This document shows positions 1 to 3,867 of a DNA stretch of 6,016 nucleotides, in pieces. Under the pieces are notes generated by a model that ran no database searches, was not told the DNA's origin, and saw nothing but the letters and a program-made list of their open reading frames with translations. Each line of letters begins with the position of its first letter. Position 1 is the first letter of the stretch. Position numbers and translations under genes: made by a program. The stretch is taken from assembly GCA_030669465.1 (NCBI GenBank), contig DAOVDN010000082.1:1-6016 (forward strand). The letters are read 5' to 3'. The DNA comes from Desulfobacterales bacterium. Lineage in GTDB: Bacteria; Desulfobacterota; Desulfobacteria; Desulfobacterales; ETH-SRB1.

Positions 1-552
1 GATACAGCCAGGTTGGCTGGAAGGCTGACTTTAAATCCAATAAAACATCTTGATTTTATAGGTTCATTTCTCCTGCCAATAATGCTGAAACTCACCGGGT
101 CACCCATTATTTTTGGTTATGCCAAACCAGTGCCTGTCAATTTTGCCAACCTTAAAAATTATAAAAGTGCCGTTATTTATGTTGCATCTGCAGGAGTTTT
201 AGCGAATCTGGTTTTAGCGGTTATCTCAGGAATACTCTTTCAATTACTGGGTCGCTTTGAGCCGTTATGGTATGATTCCATATTCAGGCCTGTTATCTTA
301 GGTCTGTTTCTTATGTTATGGTACAGCGTAGTGATCAACCTTGTTCTGGCTGTTTTCAACCTGATACCAATCCCGCCATTGGACGGAAGCCGGATACTTT
401 CCATGCTTCTGCCGGTATCTTTAAGGATACAATATGCGCGGATTGAACGATTCGGCATGATAATAATAATTTTATTGCTTATAACAAATTCACTAAGCTG
501 GCTTTTCTCATTTTTTGTTATACCTTTGAGCAATTTCTTGCTTGGAAGATAG
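1..552 (+). CDS. Site-2 protease family (peptidase M50) membrane protein, 5' end missing
   Basis: The frame is open from base 1 and ends at TAG 550-552, so 183 residues are visible; the start and the HExxH zinc motif lie left of the window. The first visible residues (DTARLAGRLTLNPIKHLD) match the stretch that normally follows HExxH in the short YwhC-like M50 proteins. Also seen are an AKPVPVN segment, an AGVLANL segment where the family usually has AGPxxN, and the second metal-site motif NLIPIPPLDG at visible residues 120-129, whose aspartate should be a zinc ligand. Hydrophobic helices lie at about residues 57-80, 95-120 and 150-178. The family cleaves peptide bonds within membranes; the substrate of this branch is unknown. 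About 35-45 residues are probably missing, from a usual length near 210-230. It sits upstream of trpS-scpA-scpB, an order I know from Deltaproteobacteria. The TTG at 13 is not the true start. Confidence 0.9.
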   Translation, partial: DTARLAGRLTLNPIKHLDFIGSFLLPIMLKLTGSPIIFGYAKPVPVNFANLKNYKSAVIYVASAGVLANLVLAVISGILFQLLGRFEPLWYDSIFRPVILGLFLMLWYSVVINLVLAVFNLIPIPPLDGSRILSMLLPVSLRIQYARIERFGMIIIILLLITNSLSWLFSFFVIPLSNFLLGR

Positions 553-555
553 ATT

Positions 556-754
556 GGTTGCTCGTTGCTCGTTGCTGGTTGCTCGTTGCTCGTTGCTGGT
601 TGCTGGTTGCTGGTTGCTCGTTGCTCGTTGCTCGTTGCTGGTTTTCAGCTTTGAGCTTTGAGCTTTGAGCTTTGAGCTTTCAGCTTCTTGTTGCTCGTTG
701 CTGGTTGCTTTGAGCTTTGAGCTTTTAGCTTCTTGTTGCTGGTTACTGGCTTGC
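556..754. repeat. Heptamer tandem repeat array, 28 units of two interleaved motif families
   Basis: The array begins three bases after the M50 stop codon. Cutting from 556 in steps of seven gives 22 unbroken units to 709: nine GGTTGCT/CGTTGCT units mixed with further copies to 639, one degenerate GGTTTTC, four AGCTTTG, AGCTTTC, AGCTTCT, then TGTTGCT, CGTTGCT and GGTTGCT. After a three-base slip (710-712) six more units run from 713 to 754: AGCTTTG, AGCTTTT, AGCTTCT, TGTTGCT, GGTTACT, GGCTTGC. The two motif families share one register, and the pair AGCTTCT-TGTTGCT occurs twice (682-695 and 727-740). On the - strand the units have no stop codon in any frame, which creates spurious ORFs. Heptameric repeats of this kind resemble the STRR class described in cyanobacteria. 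No function can be read from the sequence; replication slippage is the likely source. Confidence 0.95.
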
Positions 755-766
755 GAATTCGGGTGG

Positions 767-790
767 CATGGACAAACTTGTTTGTCCGTG
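767..790. repeat. Inverted repeat, 11-bp stem with 2-base loop
   Basis: CATGGACAAAC (767-777) pairs with GTTTGTCCGTG (780-790) around TT, with one G-U pair and the rest Watson-Crick. It lies between the heptamer array and trpS. No T-run follows on either side, so a rho-independent terminator is unlikely. It could be a REP-like palindromic element or a protein-binding dyad; the sequence does not decide between these. Confidence 0.75.
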
Positions 791-793
791 TCT

Positions 794-867
794 GAGGAAT
801 TGAGAAATTGATGGATTGAGGGATTGAAATCAATAGATGCCTTCAATTCGTAATTCCTAAATTCCTA
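794..867. repeat. Short octamer repeats in the trpS upstream region
   Basis: Four diverged octamers of the form GAKRRATT run end to end (GAGGAATT 794-801, GAGAAATT 802-809, GATGGATT 810-817, GAGGGATT 818-825). After a short unique stretch, AATTCCTA occurs twice in tandem (852-859 and 860-867), with a related AATTCGT just before it. No convincing -35/-10 pair stands out for trpS in this stretch. These repeats fill the rest of the M50-trpS gap. Confidence 0.6.
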
Positions 868-877
868 AATTATGAAT

Positions 878-882
878 GGGAG
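878..882 (+). promoter_or_regulatory. Ribosome binding site that sets the trpS start
   Basis: GGGAG at 878-882 is followed by eight bases and then ATG at 891. This favours 891 over the in-frame ATG at 876, which would place the Shine-Dalgarno sequence inside the gene and has no purine-rich motif at a good distance before it. Confidence 0.7.
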
Positions 883-890
883 ATTCTTAT

Positions 891-1883
891 ATGACCGTGA
901 AAAAACGTATATTAAGCGGGATGCGACCAACAGGGCCGCTTCACCTCGGCAACCTGCATGGCGCACTTCTAAACTGGGTGGAAATGCAGGAGCAATATGA
1001 CTGTTTTTTCTTCATAGCAGACTGGCATGCCTTAACCAGTGACTATGAAGACCCAAGTTCTATTTCGGACTATGTCAGGGATGTGATGATAGACTGGCTG
1101 AGCGCCGGGATTTCACCTGACAGGAGCACCCTTTTTGTCCAGTCGCATATCAAGGAACATGCAGAACTCTTTCTTATCCTTTCCATGATAACGCCTGTGC
1201 CGTGGCTTGAACGCAACCCGACCTACAAGGACCAGATTATGCAGCTTAGCAACAAAGACCTTTCCACCTTTGGTTTTTTAGGCTACCCCGTGCTCCAGGC
1301 CGCAGACATCATCATGTACAAGGCATATGGTGTCCCGGTAGGAATAGATCAGGTTCCACACGTTGAAATTACACGGGAAATTGCCCGCCGATTCAACTAT
1401 CTTTATAGGGAAGTATTTCCTGAACCAAAAACCATCTTAACCAAAATGCCTAAGATATTAGGCATAGACCGCCGCAAAATGAGCAAAAGCTATAACAATG
1501 CCATTTACCTGTCAGACAGCAAGGATGATATAGCCTCCAGGGTGGCAAAGATGATTACCGATCCTCAGCGTGCAAGGAAGAATGATCCGGGCAATCCTGA
1601 CGTATGTAATGTTTTCGAATTTCACAAGATATACACTGACACAGGAACTTATGACAAAATAAACAATGATTGCCGCATAGCTAAAATAGGGTGTGTTGAA
1701 TGCAAGAAAATAATGGCTCAAAACCTCATCAAGTACCTTGAACCGATTCGTGAAAAAAGGAAGTATTTCAAAGCCAGGCCCGGACTTATTGACGACATCA
1801 TCATGGATGGAAACAACAAAGCAAGGAAAGTTGCCAAGCAGACCATGGAAGAAGTCAGGTCTGCAATGAAAATGCAGGGATGA
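891..1883 (+). CDS. trpS: Tryptophanyl-tRNA synthetase, probable iron-sulfur type
   Basis: This class I synthetase (330 residues from ATG 891) charges tRNA-Trp with tryptophan using ATP in the cytoplasm. It has the opening KRILSGMRPTG, the HIGH-type signature HLGN (residues 18-21; N in the last place is common in TrpS), the tryptophan-pocket helix region YPVLQAADIIMYKA (about 132-145), GIDQ (152-155) and the KMSKS loop (196-200). The C-terminal anticodon region carries Cys 239, 261, 268 and 271, spaced C-x21-C-x6-C-x2-C. This closely resembles the motif I recall binding a [4Fe-4S] cluster in the Thermotoga maritima enzyme. Length is normal for the family and no frame damage is seen. An in-frame ATG at 876 would add five residues, but GGGAG eight bases before 891 favours the shorter form. 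Its TGA overlaps the scpA ATG (ATGA), pointing to translational coupling. Confidence 0.97.
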   Translation: MTVKKRILSGMRPTGPLHLGNLHGALLNWVEMQEQYDCFFFIADWHALTSDYEDPSSISDYVRDVMIDWLSAGISPDRSTLFVQSHIKEHAELFLILSMITPVPWLERNPTYKDQIMQLSNKDLSTFGFLGYPVLQAADIIMYKAYGVPVGIDQVPHVEITREIARRFNYLYREVFPEPKTILTKMPKILGIDRRKMSKSYNNAIYLSDSKDDIASRVAKMITDPQRARKNDPGNPDVCNVFEFHKIYTDTGTYDKINNDCRIAKIGCVECKKIMAQNLIKYLEPIREKRKYFKARPGLIDDIIMDGNNKARKVAKQTMEEVRSAMKMQG

Positions 1884-2641
1884 ACGATACCGGATTATTA
1901 ATAGAAAATAATCAATCATCAAGCGCCAATGAACAGACCTATAATGTGCAACTCAATGACATCTTTGAAGGTCCAATGGACCTCCTTGTCTATCTTATCA
2001 AAAAAAATGAGGTAAACATCTATGACATTCCAATCGCCCTGATAACAGACCAGTATCTTAAGTACCTGGAATGGATGAAGTCGATGAACATAGACTTTGC
2101 CGGAGACTTTATTGTCATGGCAGCCACCTTGGCCCAGATAAAGTCAAGGATGCTTCTTCCTGTGCATGAAGATGAAGAAGATAAAGAAGAAGATCCCCGC
2201 CTGGAGATCACAAAACCTCTTCTGGAATACCTGCAAATGAAGTCGGCTGCTGAGCAGTTGGCCGAAAGGAATCTACTTGGAGAAGATACTTTTGTCAGGA
2301 ATCCGGATAAAGAACTTTATTTGATAAACAGAGATGATGAAATTATAAAGGTCGGCCTGTTTGAACTCATCGATGCATTTCAAAAAATACTTGAAAACAG
2401 ATCCACAGATCGCGGAGTGGATTTTACTCTCGACACGATATCTGTAAAAGAGAGGATTTCTGAAATCGTGGATATCTTTGAAGAAAAAGGATCAATAACT
2501 TTTGGCGAGCTGTTTCCTTCAAATGCCGGCAAGAGCGAAGTTATATTGACTTTTCTTGCAATACTGGAAATGGTCAAGCTCTGCCTCGTCAGGACTGTCC
2601 AGCACGTCCAGACCGGCATTATCAGACTTTTTTATTTGTAG
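1880..2641 (+). CDS. scpA: Segregation and condensation protein A
   Basis: ScpA is the kleisin subunit of the bacterial SMC-ScpAB condensin: it bridges the SMC heads and recruits ScpB, helping to compact and separate chromosomes. The 253-residue product has the family's N-terminal signature YNVQLNDIFEGPMDLLVYLI (residues 21-40), then NIYDIPIALITDQYLKYL and an AATLAQIKSRMLLP helix (about 81-94). An acidic linker follows (about 97-109). The C-terminal winged helix, which binds an SMC head, lies at about 185-253 (VKERISEIVDIFEEKGSITFGELF). The first 20 residues are polar and not part of the conserved core. The ATG overlaps the trpS stop by four bases, and AGGG lies directly against it, too close for an ideal ribosome site, so coupling to trpS is likely. 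Unusually, scpB does not follow at once but 375 bases on. Confidence 0.96.
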   Translation: MNDTGLLIENNQSSSANEQTYNVQLNDIFEGPMDLLVYLIKKNEVNIYDIPIALITDQYLKYLEWMKSMNIDFAGDFIVMAATLAQIKSRMLLPVHEDEEDKEEDPRLEITKPLLEYLQMKSAAEQLAERNLLGEDTFVRNPDKELYLINRDDEIIKVGLFELIDAFQKILENRSTDRGVDFTLDTISVKERISEIVDIFEEKGSITFGELFPSNAGKSEVILTFLAILEMVKLCLVRTVQHVQTGIIRLFYL

Positions 2642-2661
2642 CCAGCCGCTTATGATCTTAA

Positions 2662-2856
2662 CTTTTGTGTCAAGTTTTTGTGAAAACTCATTATTCCAGC
2701 TACTTAGCACGTGATGCTGGATGCTGGATGCTGGATGAAACCGAATCGCTGAAGGATGAAGCCCTATACCAAGACCTTTATGAACGATTATAGACTTTGG
2801 GAAAGAAGATAAACTTCTTTATTCGATCTGTAGAAAAGGAGCGTGGAACAGATTGA
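2662..2856 (+). pseudogene. Decayed C-terminal remnant of a four-helix-bundle (S23/IVS-type) gene
   Basis: In the frame of base 2662 the translation runs ...SSYLARD (2695-2715), AGCWMLDETESLKDEALYQ (2716-2772), DLYERL, a TAG at 2791, then TLGKKINFFIRSVEKERGTD and TGA at 2854. YLARD...LDE followed by a helix of the LGKKINxFIxxVE kind resembles the end of small four-helix-bundle proteins related to the 23S rRNA intervening-sequence protein. The N-terminal two thirds are absent, the frame is blocked by TAA at 2659, and TAG 2791 sits where one base change from GAG, CAG or AAG would restore a sense codon. Three GATGCTG heptamers lie inside the frame. The match is from memory of the family and is weak. 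The alternative is non-coding sequence with a chance open frame. Confidence 0.4.
2713..2733. repeat. GATGCTG heptamer, three perfect tandem copies
   Basis: Units are 2713-2719, 2720-2726 and 2727-2733, followed by GATGAAA, a partial fourth copy. It falls within the open frame of the putative decayed gene. On the - strand it reads as AGCATCC repeats, one of the variants of the heptamer theme found at 556-754. Confidence 0.9.
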
Positions 2857-2910
2857 TGATGTTGCTGGGCAAGATAGACTTGTCGGCAGGCAAGCAGGTG
2901 GAAAGTTCTT

Positions 2911-2938
2911 TATCCAGTATCCAGAAACCAGTATCCAG
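2911..2938. repeat. TATCCAG heptamer, four tandem units
   Basis: The units are TATCCAG (2911), TATCCAG (2918), AAACCAG (2925) and TATCCAG (2932), then a broken TATCGCT. A five-base repeat TCGCT-TCGCT follows at 2941-2950. Around it, 2857-3016 holds no recognisable gene. One + frame is open for nearly 60 codons here, but it reads through the repeat and resembles nothing I know. The array lies upstream of scpB and is the third heptamer locus in the window. Confidence 0.9.
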
Positions 2939-3016
2939 TATCGCTTCGCTTCAAGCAATGGATTACTATTCTCCTCAACACGTCGGTTTGAGGCGGAATT
3001 TCGATAGCTGTTTATA

Positions 3017-3559
3017 ATGAAAGATATAAAAAGTATCATTGAAAGCCTGCTCTTTGTTGCCGAAAATCCGCTCACAATAGATCGTATTAAGAATGTACTT
3101 ACTATTTCTGATGCAAAAGATATCAAAAACGCACTGTCAGAGCTTTCTGATGAATATGAAGCCCGCAGGGGCGGTTTTTTTTTAAGCGAGGTTGCCAGTG
3201 GGTATCAGATCCGCACCAGACCCGAGTATGCAAAATGGATCAAACGCTTAATACAGCCAGATCCAATTCGTATCAGCAAGGCGGCCATGGAGACCCTGGC
3301 AATTATCGCCTATAAACAACCAATAATGCGAAGCGATATTGAACACATAAGGGGAGTTGATTGTGGAGGGATACTTCGCACGCTGTTTGAACGTAAACTC
3401 ATCAAGATTCTGGGACGCAAGAAAATTCCCGGCCGGCCCTTGATCTATGCAACCACAAAGCAATTTCTAGAGATATTTGACTTACAAGATCTAAAAGACC
3501 TCCCCACACCAAAAGAGATAGAAGAGCTTGGAAATCCAGCATCAGAAAAGAGAGTCTAA
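3017..3559 (+). CDS. scpB: Segregation and condensation protein B
   Basis: ScpB binds as a dimer to ScpA and completes the SMC-ScpAB condensin. The 180-residue product starts like the family (MKDIKSIIESLLFVAENPLT), giving a first winged-helix domain to about residue 80. The second winged helix carries the conserved stretch AYKQPIMRSDIEHIRGVD (98-115) and the typical ending GRKKIPGRPLIYATTKQFLE (133-152) followed by DLPTPKEIEELG (161-172). The length is normal. The start at 3017 fits the family's N terminus, but no good Shine-Dalgarno sequence precedes it: GAGGCGGA ends 19 bases upstream, too far. The usual tight scpA-scpB linkage is broken by a repeat-bearing gap, so scpB may need read-through from the upstream genes or a promoter in the gap; neither can be shown. 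The stop (TAA 3557-3559) touches an inverted repeat that brackets the tRNA promoter. Confidence 0.96.
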   Translation: MKDIKSIIESLLFVAENPLTIDRIKNVLTISDAKDIKNALSELSDEYEARRGGFFLSEVASGYQIRTRPEYAKWIKRLIQPDPIRISKAAMETLAIIAYKQPIMRSDIEHIRGVDCGGILRTLFERKLIKILGRKKIPGRPLIYATTKQFLEIFDLQDLKDLPTPKEIEELGNPASEKRV

Positions 3560-3628
3560 GGGACTCGAAAAAGTGCTTGACTTAAAAATCAATAATCCAC
3601 TATAATAACACATCTTTCGAGTCTCTAA
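3557..3628. repeat. Inverted repeat bracketing the tRNA promoter
   Basis: TAAGGGACTCGAAA (3557-3570) and TTTCGAGTCTCTAA (3615-3628) are inverted copies matching at 12 of 14 bases, with 44 bases between them. The -35 and -10 boxes lie in that interval, and the right arm begins near the expected transcription start. A second GAGTC at 3552-3556 forms a small five-base-pair hairpin with GACTC 3562-3566. GAGTC-TAAGG also recurs as GAGTC-TC-TAAGG (3619-3630). It may be an operator-like dyad or a chance or duplicated sequence. Confidence 0.6.
3577..3606 (+). promoter_or_regulatory. Sigma70-type promoter of the tRNA pair
   Basis: TTGACT (3577-3582) and a perfect TATAAT (3601-3606) are 18 bases apart. 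Transcription should start near 3612-3614, about 20 bases before the mature 5' end of tRNA-Val. The strength of the match suits stable-RNA genes. No second promoter is seen before tRNA-Arg, so the two are probably co-transcribed. Confidence 0.85.
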
Positions 3629-3633
3629 GGAAC

Positions 3634-3708
3634 GGGCGGTTAACTCAGTGGGAGAGTGCTACCTTCACACGGTAGAAGTCACTGGTTCAAATCCAGTACC
3701 GCCTACCA
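3634..3708 (+). tRNA. tRNA-Val, anticodon CAC
   Basis: The 75 bases fold into a full cloverleaf. The acceptor stem GGGCGGT pairs with ACCGCCT (one G-U at the end), the D stem is ACTC/GAGT, and the anticodon stem CTACC/GGTAG closes the loop TTCACAC with anticodon CAC. The variable loop has five bases, and the T stem ACTGG/CCAGT closes TTCAAAT. Discriminator A is followed by an encoded CCA. It should read GUG codons. It is the first gene behind the promoter at 3577-3606. Confidence 0.96.
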
Positions 3709-3742
3709 ATTGTCCAATCTAATTCCCGCCTCGCATTAACCC

Positions 3743-3818
3743 GCCCCCGTAGCTCAGTGGATAGAGCATTGGATTCCTAATCCATGTGCCGCAAGTTCGA
3801 TTCTTGCCGGGGGCACCA
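3743..3818 (+). tRNA. tRNA-Arg, anticodon CCT
   Basis: The 76 bases fold into a cloverleaf. The acceptor stem GCCCCCG pairs with CGGGGGC, the D stem is GCTC/GAGC, and the anticodon stem TTGGA/TCCAT has one T-T mismatch at its outer pair. The loop TTCCTAA gives anticodon CCT, and the T stem GCAAG/CTTGC closes TTCGATT. Discriminator A and an encoded CCA complete it. It should read AGG codons. It lies 34 bases after tRNA-Val and 49 bases before the end of the converging Hsp70-like gene. No clear rho-independent terminator is seen in those 49 bases. Confidence 0.96.
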
Positions 3819-3867
3819 GCAAAAAGCCAAACTATTTTAGAGGGTTAAGTTATTTTTGCGCAAGCCC

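Noticed and set aside
556..754. CRISPR array
   Set aside because: Units are seven bases, directly abutting, with no spacers of uniform length and no cas genes in the window.
645..833. A second - strand ORF in another frame of the same array
   Set aside because: Same repeat peptide in a shifted frame, as expected for a seven-base unit; not a gene.
508..846. A 112-codon - strand ORF rich in SNEQRAT and SSKLKAQ peptides
   Set aside because: It is the heptamer array read in frame: the unit has no stop codon in any - strand frame, so an open frame arises without selection. It also overlaps the M50 gene end and has no family match.
2673..2688. AGTTTT-TGTG-AAAACT hairpin after scpA
   Set aside because: Six AT-rich pairs with no following T-run; too weak to call a terminator.
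3011..3018. TATAAT at 3013-3018 just before and over the scpB start
   Set aside because: The nearest -35-like TTGAGG is 19 bases away and poor, and transcription would start inside the gene. Probably chance in AT-rich sequence.
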